64,000 nt of DNA from NCBI GenBank assembly GCA_022567555.1, contig JADFGT010000002.1:1-64000 (forward strand), written 5' to 3'. Origin of the DNA: Armatimonadota bacterium. GTDB taxonomy: Bacteria > Armatimonadota > Fimbriimonadia > Fimbriimonadales > ATM1. Shown here one piece after another: positions 6,848-15,454 of this stretch (position 1 is its first letter; each line of letters starts with the position of its first letter). The translations under genes and the position numbers were made by a program. Under the pieces are notes generated by a model that was given only the letters and a program-made list of their open reading frames with translations, did not search any database and was not told where the DNA came from.

Positions 6848-9090
6848 CAATCCCGATTCTGTTCCTAACCGCGCTGCTCGCGCAGCAGGGCCCCGCCGAC
6901 CTGTCGGCAGACGACCGGCTCGCCGACCCGATAACCGTCCGCGCGGACGTCGAGCCGGTCGAGTCCCTGGCGAAGCGGCTCGGGGAGCAACTCGAAGTTC
7001 CCTTGAAGGTCTCACCCCGCATCGGGCAAGACCTCGTCATCCTTTACGCAAAAGACCGCCCGGCGCACGAGGTCCTCTCCGTAATCGCCGAGCACTTCGG
7101 CTGGGAGTGGCGCAAAGAGGGCGACGGTTATCGCCTCGTGCAAACGTCCGCCGCCCAAAAGACAGAGAAGCGACTGCTGGAAGAGGCGATCCTAAAACCG
7201 ATGCTGGCCTCGCAGGAGGAGGCCCGCAAGAGCCTCGCGGAGGCGGCGAAACTGGACCGCCGAGAGGCGGAAAGGCGAATCGCCGAGATTGACGGAGAAC
7301 TGGAGCAACTCGACATATTAGACGAGTCGGAAACCACTTGGGAGACCTACAGGACATTAAGGAGGGAGCAGTCCGCACTCGAAGAGAAACTGAATCCGTA
7401 CAACCTGTTTGCAAGAACGGTCTTCGCGTCGCTCAGCCGTTCGCAACTGCTCGAACTGGACAACCGCACGAGGATCGTCCTCTCCACGCGTCCCACAGCG
7501 GCACAGAGGCCGTCGGGCAACCAGGGCCGCCGTGCCGCGCAGAACTTAGTCACCGAACTCATGAGGGCCCAGAGGGAGTATCTGGAGGGCGGCGGGCAGC
7601 CCGGTGTGCCGCCGGAGGACATCGTATTGCCCATGGGCATCAACCGGCCCTTTGCGCCCCAGGAGGTCGCGGCGGTGAGGGTCGTCTTCAAGGCGGAGTC
7701 CGGGATGTTCGGCGGATTCATGGGGGGCGGCGACGTGGACGCTCGCGTGGCCGTCCTCGGAGTGCAGGGCGACCTACTGGCGAATGAGTCTGTAAGTATC
7801 GGGGATTCGATGCGGTGGCTCGCCTACATCGAAGCGACCGCCGAGGGCGGCGCGCAGAAACCGCGGGAGACGCCCCAGCGGCAGCCGCGAGGCCGCCTCG
7901 ACCAGCGGCTTCAGATGACGAGCGCCCTGCGCGAGGCGATAGTGTCCATGGCGATGGATGACCCGGAGGCCGGTTTCCGGATGTTCGCCGGCTTCTACAA
8001 AGTCGGCTCTACTGTGGACCTCCTCGCGCCGATCGGGCGAATCTATGCCGAATTGGCGAACGCGGCGAACTTTGCGGTCATCGCCGACATTTACGACTCG
8101 CACTTCATGGACGTGTTTCTTGAGGGAGGCCCTGCTGGGAGTACCGCCGCCGGGATCCTCGATTCGATTACCGCGCGATCGGGCGCGCAATGGAGTTTCG
8201 ACGATACGTGGGTGAAGGTTCGCACCGAGGACTGGGCGCTCGCCCGCGCCGGCACCGTGCCGCGCAAACTGCTGTTCCCCGCTCGCGACCTGTCGCTGCG
8301 GCAGGCGGGGATGACCCTGGATCAGACGGCGGCCCTCGTGTCCAGACTGACCGACCGCCAGGCAGAGTCGCAGATTTTCTTCCTTGCCTTGGGCCCGTTC
8401 GGATCCATGTCAGGCTTCCCGGGGGACCGAGTGAGCGTTTACGCCTACCGGATGTGGCACAACCTCTTGCCTCACCAGCGTGACGCGCTGATGGCGGGCC
8501 GCTCCCTGGCCTTCGGAGGCACGAACCTTTCGGCCAGGTCGAACCTTGCCGAGTACCTGTACCGCGCCGACGAAAGCGAGTTTGGTGCCGACATGATGAT
8601 GTCCATGATGTTCGAAGATGACTCCCCGACGGAGATGTTCGGGGCCCCTTCAGAAGACGAGGACCCGGCGAGGGACACCGAGATCACCCAACTTCTCCCC
8701 CAAGGCCCGGCGGCCGACTCCCTAATCGAACTCCAATACTCCGAGAAGGCGGGCGTCGCGTCCCTGCTCAAATTCGGGGACGTCGAGATGCCCACATCCT
8801 TCTCCGTCTCCTTGTTCGTCTCCATGCGACGGATGTCCGAGGACCCCGAAATGGGCGGCGAGATGGGCTTCGTTGTGGACCGAGTGAAGCCGGCGCTCGT
8901 ACAGACCTATCGGTTCACATTCCGCCTGCGGCCGGGCCTGGACCGCGAGTTCGGCGCGATCGGTCTGTCCTCCAACCCGTCGGTCCGCTTCGGCCCGGTC
9001 AGCGCGCTTCCGCCCGAGATACTTCAGAAAATCAAAGAGATTGAAGAGAGGATCGGCTCCCGATCCCCGCCCCCGCGCACCGGCGATTAG
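6844..9090 (+). CDS. Secreted protein with STN-like modules, paralog 3 of 3
   Basis: Encodes 748 residues from ATG 6844, overlapping paralog 2 (ATGA). The signal peptide is MTIPILFLTALLAQQ, followed by GPADLSADDRLADPITVRAD and a first STN-like module closely similar to paralog 2 (VPLKVSPRIGQDLVILYAKD). A coiled-coil stretch follows. The second module reads NAANFAVIADIYDSHFMDV and WSFDDTWVKVRTEDWALARA. A methionine-rich acidic patch (GADMMMSMMFEDDSP) lies in the C-terminal third. It is the last gene of the operon, with an intrinsic terminator about 60 nt downstream. Function unknown. Confidence 0.7.
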   Translation: MTIPILFLTALLAQQGPADLSADDRLADPITVRADVEPVESLAKRLGEQLEVPLKVSPRIGQDLVILYAKDRPAHEVLSVIAEHFGWEWRKEGDGYRLVQTSAAQKTEKRLLEEAILKPMLASQEEARKSLAEAAKLDRREAERRIAEIDGELEQLDILDESETTWETYRTLRREQSALEEKLNPYNLFARTVFASLSRSQLLELDNRTRIVLSTRPTAAQRPSGNQGRRAAQNLVTELMRAQREYLEGGGQPGVPPEDIVLPMGINRPFAPQEVAAVRVVFKAESGMFGGFMGGGDVDARVAVLGVQGDLLANESVSIGDSMRWLAYIEATAEGGAQKPRETPQRQPRGRLDQRLQMTSALREAIVSMAMDDPEAGFRMFAGFYKVGSTVDLLAPIGRIYAELANAANFAVIADIYDSHFMDVFLEGGPAGSTAAGILDSITARSGAQWSFDDTWVKVRTEDWALARAGTVPRKLLFPARDLSLRQAGMTLDQTAALVSRLTDRQAESQIFFLALGPFGSMSGFPGDRVSVYAYRMWHNLLPHQRDALMAGRSLAFGGTNLSARSNLAEYLYRADESEFGADMMMSMMFEDDSPTEMFGAPSEDEDPARDTEITQLLPQGPAADSLIELQYSEKAGVASLLKFGDVEMPTSFSVSLFVSMRRMSEDPEMGGEMGFVVDRVKPALVQTYRFTFRLRPGLDREFGAIGLSSNPSVRFGPVSALPPEILQKIKEIEERIGSRSPPPRTGD

Positions 9091-9149
9091 AGGGTATAGT
9101 TCAATCCCGTGGTCGGACACGGGCACCCAGGCCAAATTGAAGCGGTGAA

Positions 9150-9182
9150 GACGCCGGACGTGCCGGCGTCTTTCGCTTTTTT
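9150..9182 (+). terminator. Intrinsic terminator after the three-paralog operon
   Basis: GACGCCGG (9150-9157) pairs with CCGGCGTC (9163-9170) around loop ACGTG, followed by TTTCGCTTTTTT. An eight-pair GC-rich stem plus T-tract is a standard rho-independent terminator. Confidence 0.88.
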
Positions 9183-9224
9183 GCGCCCTTTCACGCCGAT
9201 TTTGCGTAAAACTCGCGGTCCGCA

Positions 9225-9253
9225 ATCCCTCACCTCTCGCAGAGGTGAGGGAT
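9225..9253 (+). promoter_or_regulatory. Perfect 13-bp hairpin upstream of glnA
   Basis: ATCCCTCACCTCT (9225-9237), loop CGC, then AGAGGTGAGGGAT (9241-9253). It ends 37 nt before the glnA Shine-Dalgarno. It has no T-tract, so it is more likely a leader structure or a small repeat than a terminator. Confidence 0.6.
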
Positions 9254-9305
9254 GCGAAGCCGGCCGCCGGCCCCAATGCAACACGCCACAGGAGGAATCA
9301 GACGG

Positions 9306-10760
9306 ATGACCCCAACGCAAGTGCAGGAGAGACAAAGGAAGGGCATGGGCCCGCAGGACGCGATCTCGTTCGCGCAGGAACATGACGCGCAGATGGTGGA
9401 CTTGCGCTTCACCGACCTGCCGGGCACATGGCAGCATTTCTCGATCCCGGCGAGCGGACTGACCGAAGAGCTGTTCGAAGAAGGAATCGGCTTCGACGCC
9501 TCGAGCATTCGCGGCTTCCAAACGATCCAGGAGTCGGACATGCTGCTGGTGCCCGACTCCGGAACGATCTTCATGGACCCGTTCACCGACGTGCCCACCG
9601 CCGTCCTCATCTGCAACATCGAGGACCCGCTGACGCGCGAGCCGTACTCCCGCGACCCCCGCTACATCGCGCAAAAGGCGGAGCAGTACCTCCGGCAGGC
9701 CGGCGTGGCCGACACAGTGTTCATGGGGCCGGAAGCGGAGTTCTATCTGTTCAGCGACATCCGCTATTCCAACGAGGCGAACGCCGCCGGTTACACCCTC
9801 GACAGCGACGAAGGCTATTGGAAGACGGGCGCAAACGAGAGCCCCAACCTGGGCTACAAACTGCGGCCCAAACAGGGCTACTTCCCTTGCCCGCCCAGCG
9901 ACACCCTGCAAAACGTCCGCACCGACATGGTCCAGAAACTGATTGACGCGGGTGTGCCGGTCGAAGTCCACCATCACGAGGTCGGCGGCGCGGGCCAGTG
10001 CGAGATTGACATCCGCTACGATGAGCTCGCCCGCGTGGCCGACAAGCTGCAGATGTTCAAATACATCATCAGGAACACGGCCATCGAATATGGGCTCACG
10101 GCCACCTTTATGCCGAAGCCGCTATACGGCGACAACGGCAGCGGCATGCACGTTCACGTAAGCCTGTGGAAGAGCGACCAGAACCTGATGTACGACGAAA
10201 ACGGGTACGCGGGAATCAGCGACCTGGCGCGGTTCTTCATCGGCGGCCTCCTGGCCCACGCGCCGGCGCTGCTCGCGTTCACCAACCCGACGACGAACAG
10301 TTTTCGCCGCCTGGTGCCCGGCTTCGAAGCGCCGATAAACCTTGTCTATAGCCAGCGCAACCGCTCGGCCTGCGTTCGGGTGCCGATGTACAGCAAGAAC
10401 CCAGAAACCAAGCGGATCGAGTTCCGCGCGCCGGACCCGAGCTGCAACCCGTATCTGGCTTTCGCCGCGATCCTGATGGCGGGCCTGGACGGCATAGAGA
10501 ATCGGACCGAGCCGCCGAAGCCGCTTGACAAAGACCTGTACGATCTGCCGCCGGACGAGATGGCCAAGGTCCCGCAAACGCCCGGCTCCCTCCGCGCGGT
10601 CCTCGATGCGCTCCGGGCCGACCATAACTGGCTGCTGAAGGGCGACGTGTTCACCGAGGACACCCTGGAGCACTATATCAACTACAAGATGAAGAACGAG
10701 GTGGAGGCCGTGGCCGTCCGGCCGCATCCATACGAGTTCTATCTCTATTTCGACATCTGA
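9306..10760 (+). CDS. glnA: Glutamine synthetase, type I
   Basis: Condenses glutamate and ammonia to glutamine using ATP in the cytoplasm. The 484-residue length fits GSI. Visible motifs are the beta-grasp DLRFTDLPG..WQHFSIP, the DASSIRGF latch region, the metal-binding MGPEAEFYLF, the catalytic NGSGMHVHVSLW with NPTTNSFRRLVPG, and EFRAPDPSCNPYLAFAA. LYDLPPDE matches the tyrosine adenylylation loop of the GSI-beta type, suggesting covalent control by GlnE. The start at 9306 is chosen because GGAGG lies at 9291-9295; an upstream ATG at 9252 falls inside the hairpin and lacks a site. No nitrogen-regulatory gene is adjacent. Confidence 0.96.
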   Translation: MTPTQVQERQRKGMGPQDAISFAQEHDAQMVDLRFTDLPGTWQHFSIPASGLTEELFEEGIGFDASSIRGFQTIQESDMLLVPDSGTIFMDPFTDVPTAVLICNIEDPLTREPYSRDPRYIAQKAEQYLRQAGVADTVFMGPEAEFYLFSDIRYSNEANAAGYTLDSDEGYWKTGANESPNLGYKLRPKQGYFPCPPSDTLQNVRTDMVQKLIDAGVPVEVHHHEVGGAGQCEIDIRYDELARVADKLQMFKYIIRNTAIEYGLTATFMPKPLYGDNGSGMHVHVSLWKSDQNLMYDENGYAGISDLARFFIGGLLAHAPALLAFTNPTTNSFRRLVPGFEAPINLVYSQRNRSACVRVPMYSKNPETKRIEFRAPDPSCNPYLAFAAILMAGLDGIENRTEPPKPLDKDLYDLPPDEMAKVPQTPGSLRAVLDALRADHNWLLKGDVFTEDTLEHYINYKMKNEVEAVAVRPHPYEFYLYFDI

Positions 10761-10781
10761 GCGGACGGCAGGGTGGCCCGC

Positions 10782-10886
10782 GGAGTACGTACTGGCGCCC
10801 CTGGAGTACGTGCTGGAGCCTCTGGAGTACGTACTGGAGCCCCTGGAGTACGTGACGGAGCCCCGGAATCACGTGAACTGGCCCCT
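10782..10886. repeat. 21-bp tandem array, five units
   Basis: Units start at 10782, 10803, 10824, 10845 and 10866 with core GGAGTACGTNCTGGAGCCCCT. The first three are nearly identical and the last two degenerate. The array begins 21 nt after the glnA stop. It is open on both strands as seven-residue repeats, but no start site or codon pattern supports a gene. No variable spacers, so it is not a CRISPR. Confidence 0.9.
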
Positions 10887-11016
10887 GGTTCACGGCCGTT
10901 CGTGGACAAGTTGGCCTGCGGAGAAACGAGTCCCGGCGCGATGGTGAATCGCCAACATGTCCACGGCACACGGTCTTGACTTCACTCACGCCGGGCACCC
11001 GGCGAACTCCCGTCTC

Positions 11017-11949
11017 TCATGGGACAGGATAAACTTTCACGCCCCCCAGGAAAAACGCGATTGCGACTCTTTTCCCGTCTTGCGAGAACGTGAGGGCTCG
11101 TATCGAATAGTACGAGCCCGCTCCCGTTCCGTATATGCGCGCATTCTTGCGGGTTTTCGTTGAAATCAACCCTACCCGGTCCAAAGTCGTGCCTGCCGCT
11201 ACGTATTTCCCATCGGGCGAAAACGCCAGCAAGACGACCGAATCATCGAGCGAGAGACCCGTCGTCAACCTTGCCGCTTGCTTGCCCGTCGCAGTACTAA
11301 AGAGAAGAATGGGCGAATCGGCGTCGCTGGTGACCGCAAGCAGTTGACCGTCAGCAGACAATGCCAAGCCGCCGAAACTCCCGACCGTCAGGGTGCGCCG
11401 GAGCCGCGCGGTACCCGGATCGTACAGACTAACCTTCCCACCGGGCAGGCCGATCGCCACCATGTCGCCTGCGGCGGAAAGCGCAACCGGTCCAAACCGT
11501 CTGCCAGCGAATATGACATCGTCGGGGTACTTCACTAGTTGATACACATCATCGCTTCCGCGCGGTTGCATCACGGCGAACACACTGCCTCCCGCCTCTC
11601 CGATCCATGTCACCCTGCCCTTCTGAAACACCCGCTTCGCTACGTCGCCGGATGCGGCGTCCCGAATCGCAACTGACCCGTCTGCGTGCAACGTGAATAC
11701 TTGACCGGAGCCTGTAACGGCGTAGCCCCTAACCTCCCGCCCGGCGATCATGCGAGAAACCGGGCGCTTGCTCGCCAGATCCCATGTCACGAGTTCGCCG
11801 GAAACGGTGCCAATCGTCAACCGCTTCGCGTTGGGGCTGAACCGCAGATACTTTACGGCCTCAGTTCGGCTATAAGGCAGTTCTGCAAGGGGCTTCTCGG
11901 CCTGGTTGCCGGACACCACGACACAGATCGTCAAGGCCAACGATATCAT
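11017..11949 (-). CDS. WD40-like beta-propeller protein, exported
   Basis: Encodes 310 residues. The N-terminal segment MISLALTICVVVSGNQ looks like a signal peptide. It is followed by diverged WD40 blades, for example FSPNAKRLTIGTVSGELVTW, SADGQLLAVTSDADSPILLF and FSPDGKYVAAGTT, enough for about six blades. These propellers bind proteins or ligands and carry no catalytic residues. No operon partner is evident; the next minus-strand gene upstream starts 75 nt away. Role unknown. Confidence 0.75.
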   Translation of the reverse strand: MISLALTICVVVSGNQAEKPLAELPYSRTEAVKYLRFSPNAKRLTIGTVSGELVTWDLASKRPVSRMIAGREVRGYAVTGSGQVFTLHADGSVAIRDAASGDVAKRVFQKGRVTWIGEAGGSVFAVMQPRGSDDVYQLVKYPDDVIFAGRRFGPVALSAAGDMVAIGLPGGKVSLYDPGTARLRRTLTVGSFGGLALSADGQLLAVTSDADSPILLFSTATGKQAARLTTGLSLDDSVVLLAFSPDGKYVAAGTTLDRVGLISTKTRKNARIYGTGAGSYYSIRALTFSQDGKRVAIAFFLGGVKVYPVP

Positions 11950-12023
11950 GATTGACCCTCCTGACTGAGATTCTGCACACTACCGGCTAACATCAACGCA
12001 CCTCCCATTCGCTTTCCTCACTA

Positions 12024-13076
12024 TCAGGGACCATTCTCAGGCGTAGGTGTCGGCGACGAGACAAGGCGTAGATCCACGGGCATCGTGGCGCTTCCCGCAG
12101 TTGCGTTTCTGACCGTTCGCTCCACCGGGTCCCCAAAGGGCCTATTCGCGGGAACCGCCGAGTCAGAGTGCCGTATTCTCACCGCGTCGTGCGGAAACTG
12201 TGGGTCCGGCGGATTCGGTGGATCGGGTTGCTTCTTGATGGGCGGAACACCCCCCAGGCTTGGCAAAGCATCCTCCTCCAGCGCGAGCGCGGCTCCGAAG
12301 TATGGGGCGCCCGTGTTCCTCGCCCGAAGGTTGAAAGCCACGTATCTTACGAGGTTGTGCGTGTTGTAGAGTCGTACGCGATACCGTGCGTTCACCCCGA
12401 AAAGGCCTCTGTTTCCGGTCGGGGCTGTCGGATCGTCATCGTCTACCTTGGGATAGCCGAACGGATCGGCAGCCTCGCCCTGCCACGCGAACACCTGCTG
12501 GTCCTTCCCGCCAGACTCGCAGATCGAAGCGTGGTACTGGTTTGCGGGCTCAATCAGTTGACCGGCGTCCCAAATCGCTGCGAAGGCGAGCAACTCGCTG
12601 AACGGCCACCAGCCTCGGATGTGGTCCGGCAGCAGACATTGATTGTACGGCTGTCCGAAGTCACTGTCCTTCGTTACAATCGTGCGGAGGTCGAGCACTT
12701 GTCCGGCGGTGCCTGTGACTGTGAACTCATGTATGGCCGTAACCGTCTCGTTGTTTGCGATCTGGTGGTTGCCGAGACCGACATCCGAAGAGGCGTTGAT
12801 GCTCGTGCCTGTGTGGTATCCCGCTTCTGTGATAGTTCCGAACAACTGCGCCTTCGCCAGGCACCGCCCTCTGTCACGCAGTTTTGGAAACGCAGGCGGA
12901 GCCGGGGCAAGTGATCGGTGGTCGGTAAGGGTCGCGGTACCGGAGCCTGTGCGGAGCAAGATCCAAACCGTCCAGGGGGCTAAGCCTCCCATATTGTTGA
13001 CGTGCCAGAGGAAAACGCGCAACGGCAGCACTCCGCCCGCAGGGATCGGGATGCTGCATCTGTACAGTTGACCCAC
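12024..13076 (-). CDS. Hypothetical protein with unclear start
   Basis: Encodes 350 residues from the first canonical start, GTG 13076. It matches no family I recognise. It is rich in aromatic residues (GWWPFSELLAFAAIWDAG, NTHNLVRYVAFNLRARNTG), has an acidic stretch KVDDDDPTAPTG and a proline-rich segment KKQPDPPNPPDPQFP, and ends in a low-complexity tail. Protein-like sequence continues upstream in the same frame for 57 codons, up to the rimO TAG at 13248-13250, without ATG, GTG or TTG. The best initiation context there is an ATT at 13232 preceded by AGGAGA. The gene may use a rare start or have lost its true 5' end. Confidence 0.55.
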   Translation of the reverse strand: MGQLYRCSIPIPAGGVLPLRVFLWHVNNMGGLAPWTVWILLRTGSGTATLTDHRSLAPAPPAFPKLRDRGRCLAKAQLFGTITEAGYHTGTSINASSDVGLGNHQIANNETVTAIHEFTVTGTAGQVLDLRTIVTKDSDFGQPYNQCLLPDHIRGWWPFSELLAFAAIWDAGQLIEPANQYHASICESGGKDQQVFAWQGEAADPFGYPKVDDDDPTAPTGNRGLFGVNARYRVRLYNTHNLVRYVAFNLRARNTGAPYFGAALALEEDALPSLGGVPPIKKQPDPPNPPDPQFPHDAVRIRHSDSAVPANRPFGDPVERTVRNATAGSATMPVDLRLVSSPTPTPENGP

Positions 13077-13247
13077 GCTGTGGGGGTATCCCGCCCATGC
13101 GTTCGAGTCAATCTTCTCGGGCGCGTCGCTGACGACGAGATACCGCGAGTCAACGGACGCCGCGTCCTCCAGATCGGTGTCGGCAACTCGATCCTGATTG
13201 CCCGGTACGAAATCTCCCTGCTCGCAACCAATGTCAGATTGTCTCCT

Positions 13248-14795
13248 CTACAGGCTTAGACGCCCGTGTTGCATCGCCGTGTCTCCCTTTCTTTGCTCAC
13301 CCGCGAGGCGGAGGGGCTTCGTCCGCACACGTCGCCGATGGACCCGGCCGGTGAGGCGGGCATACAGGTCGTATTCCGCCGCGTCCTCGACGGCCGCCTC
13401 GACGATGTCGCCCGGCGCCGCCTCGCCCTCAACGAAAACGAGCCCGTCAATCTCCGGCGCGTCGCGGAAGGAGCGGCCGGCAAGCGAAATCCGATTGACG
13501 ATTGACGATTGACGGCCGCAAGCGCCCGGTTCGGTCTCGTCGTCAATCGTCAATCGGCTATCGTCAATCGAGACCGGCCCCTCGACCAGCACCTCCAGAG
13601 TCCTTCCGACCCAAGACCGGTTCTTCTCCAACGAGATTCCCTGCTGCTCGATCATCAGCCGTTCGTATCGCCCGGCCTTCACCTTCGCCGGGACCTGGCC
13701 GGCCATGTCATGACTCGGCGTTCCCGGCTCGCGCGAGTAGATGAAAGCCCCGACCCGGTCCAGACGCGCCTGCCGGATGAAGTCAAGCATGTAATCGAAA
13801 TGCGCCTCGGCCTCCCCCGGGAAACCGACGATGAACGTTGTTCGTATCGCCACATCCGGCATGGCGACACGCAGCGTTTCAATCAGGCGCAGATACTTGT
13901 CGCCGTCTCCGGGCCTCTTCATCGCCCTGAGAATCTCGCGGTGGGCGTGCTGCAGCGGGATGTCAATGTATGGGAGCACCTTCGGCAGCGCCGCCATCGT
14001 CTCGATGACTTCGCCGGTCAGCCGGCTGGGGTAGCAGTAGAGCAGGCGAATCCAATCGAGGCCCTCGACGTCGTTCAGTTCGCGCAGCAGCCGGGGCAGT
14101 ATGAACTTGCCGTACAAATCGTGGCCGTACTGCGTGACGTCCTGCGCGATCAGGTTTATCTCGCGCGCGCCCGTGCGGGACAGATGCCGCGCCTCCGCCA
14201 ATATGCGCTCTACCGGCTTGCTCACGTGAGGGCCCCGGAAACTCGGGATCGTGCAGAAGGTGCACTTGTGATTGCACCCTTCGCTTACCTTCAGGTAGGC
14301 GCTCCACGGCGCGCCGGTTCGTGCGCGCGTTGACACATTCGCCCATCGGTGGTGGGGAGGAGATACGGAGACGATAGGCGATTCGCGATCGGCGATTGAA
14401 GACTCCTTCCCATCGGCAGTCGCCAGTCGGCTGTCGACAGTCGTTGCTACGATTTCGGCAAACCGCGCCATCTGTCCAACGCCCACATAGGCATCGGCGC
14501 CGGGCGCGAGCTTCGCGAGTTCGCGGCCGTACCGCTGGGCCAGGCAGCCGGCCACTATCACGCAGCCCGTTTCACCGTCGCGCTTCTGCCGAACCGCGCG
14601 CCGGATCTCCCTCACGCTCTCGCGCTTCGCGTCTTGCAGGAAACCGCACGTGTTGATGATCGTGATATCCGGCTTCTCCACCGAAGCGTCCGCCCTGTAA
14701 CCGGCCTCGGCGAGAACGCCCGCGATCTCCTCGGAGTCAACGTCGTTCTTGGAACATCCGAGCGTAACGATCCGGACCGTCGTCTTTCGGGGCAT
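13248..14795 (-). CDS. rimO: Ribosomal protein S12 methylthiotransferase RimO
   Basis: A radical-SAM enzyme that adds a methylthio group to Asp of ribosomal protein S12. It has the UPF0004 domain with cluster cysteines C14 (VTLGCSKNDVDSE), C50 and C84. The radical-SAM motif C174-x3-C178-x2-C181 (SEGCNHKCTFCTIPS) and a C-terminal TRAM domain follow. At 515 residues it is longer than the usual 430-450. The excess comes from two low-complexity inserts (residues about 120-142 and 408-434) encoded by GATTGAC-type repeats, plus a tail of about 30 residues. The start is the ATG at 14795, just before the conserved domain. A longer frame to 15017 is open but unrelated to RimO. Confidence 0.93.
   Translation of the reverse strand: MPRKTTVRIVTLGCSKNDVDSEEIAGVLAEAGYRADASVEKPDITIINTCGFLQDAKRESVREIRRAVRQKRDGETGCVIVAGCLAQRYGRELAKLAPGADAYVGVGQMARFAEIVATTVDSRLATADGKESSIADRESPIVSVSPPHHRWANVSTRARTGAPWSAYLKVSEGCNHKCTFCTIPSFRGPHVSKPVERILAEARHLSRTGAREINLIAQDVTQYGHDLYGKFILPRLLRELNDVEGLDWIRLLYCYPSRLTGEVIETMAALPKVLPYIDIPLQHAHREILRAMKRPGDGDKYLRLIETLRVAMPDVAIRTTFIVGFPGEAEAHFDYMLDFIRQARLDRVGAFIYSREPGTPSHDMAGQVPAKVKAGRYERLMIEQQGISLEKNRSWVGRTLEVLVEGPVSIDDSRLTIDDETEPGACGRQSSIVNRISLAGRSFRDAPEIDGLVFVEGEAAPGDIVEAAVEDAAEYDLYARLTGRVHRRRVRTKPLRLAGEQRKGDTAMQHGRLSL
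13493..13570. repeat. GATTGAC tandem/inverted repeat inside rimO
   Basis: GATTGACGATTGACGATTG begins at 13493 and its inverse CGTCAATCGTCAATC lies at 13541-13555, with another copy to 13570. On the coding strand it is translated as SIDDSRLTIDDE and related residues in the TRAM region. Similar words occur after guaB (30499-30540), at 35592, at 35710-35730 and at 47345-47372. Confidence 0.75.
14350..14445. repeat. Second degenerate repeat insert inside rimO
   Basis: A low-complexity run of CGATTCGCGATCGGCGATTG-type words and CAGTCGCCAGTCGGCTGTCG translates to VDSRLATADGKESSIADRES. It lies between the UPF0004 domain and the radical-SAM core, where ordinary RimO has a short linker. It resembles the GATTGAC family but is more decayed. 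Confidence 0.5.
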
Positions 14796-14925
14796 TGCGC
14801 CGGATTGTGGCACGGCAGGGGCGCCCCTCCCCGTTTCGCTCCGGCGAAAGGGGGAGGACCGGGGAGGGACGGTTCGCCGACCTGGAGGTCGCGGCCGCCT
14901 TGCGCCCGGTAGACTCTGCAACCTG

Positions 14926-15429
14926 ATGCCCCGGCTGTTCCCCCACCAAGTGCGTGTGCAGACCGACCGGCCGCGATTTCCGGACCGGTGCGTCTGCTGC
15001 GGCGAGGACGCGGACACGACCTATCGCCCCACTCCGCCGCAGCGGCGGCGCGGGATGCCGGAGCCGGATGATCCCCTTCTACTTCCGTACTGCTTCGACT
15101 GCTTCGAGCATCTTCATGCCAGCCAGACGGTCGGCACCATGCAACTGCTCGCATTGAATGTTGCCGTGTGGGGAGTTGCGGCCATGATGATCGCCAATCT
15201 GGGCGGCACGGTACTGGCGATCGGGCCGGCGGCCGGGCTCGCCCTCTACATATATGCCCGCAAGATTGCGGCTGAGCGAATCCGGAAGAAGCCGTCTTGC
15301 GCCGGGGCGGACATCGTGATGCGCTCTGTGTGGGACCGCCGCGAAACATACATTTTTTCGTTTGCATCGGAGAGTTACGCCGAGGAGTTTCGGAAGGCGA
15401 ACGAAGGCGTGCTGTCGGGCGGGGCGTAG
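14926..15429 (+). CDS. Membrane protein with N-terminal zinc-ribbon-like cysteines
   Basis: Encodes 167 residues from ATG 14926. The open frame extends upstream into rimO antisense, so the internal ATG is preferred. CVCCGED and CFDC form two CxxC pairs likely to bind zinc. Two adjacent hydrophobic segments follow, LLALNVAVWGVAAMMIANLGG and TVLAIGPAAGLALYIYARKI, then a charged cytoplasmic tail. No catalytic motif. It is divergent from rimO, with about 130 nt between starts. Function unknown. Confidence 0.7.
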   Translation: MPRLFPHQVRVQTDRPRFPDRCVCCGEDADTTYRPTPPQRRRGMPEPDDPLLLPYCFDCFEHLHASQTVGTMQLLALNVAVWGVAAMMIANLGGTVLAIGPAAGLALYIYARKIAAERIRKKPSCAGADIVMRSVWDRRETYIFSFASESYAEEFRKANEGVLSGGA

Positions 15430-15454
15430 ATAACCTGCGTTTTTGGGAGCGGCG

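Noticed and set aside
9095-9125. tRNA fragment (TTCAATCCC)
   Set aside because: No acceptor or anticodon stems can be drawn around it.
9186-9300. Glutamine riboswitch ahead of glnA
   Set aside because: The region has only one simple hairpin and none of the three-stem layout of the glnA RNA motif.
10782-10886. CRISPR array
   Set aside because: The 21-bp units are contiguous with no variable spacers, and no cas genes are present.
10745-10969. Small gene with seven-residue repeats (minus strand)
   Set aside because: The frame is open only because the DNA repeat unit is a multiple of three; it overlaps the end of glnA and has no start site.
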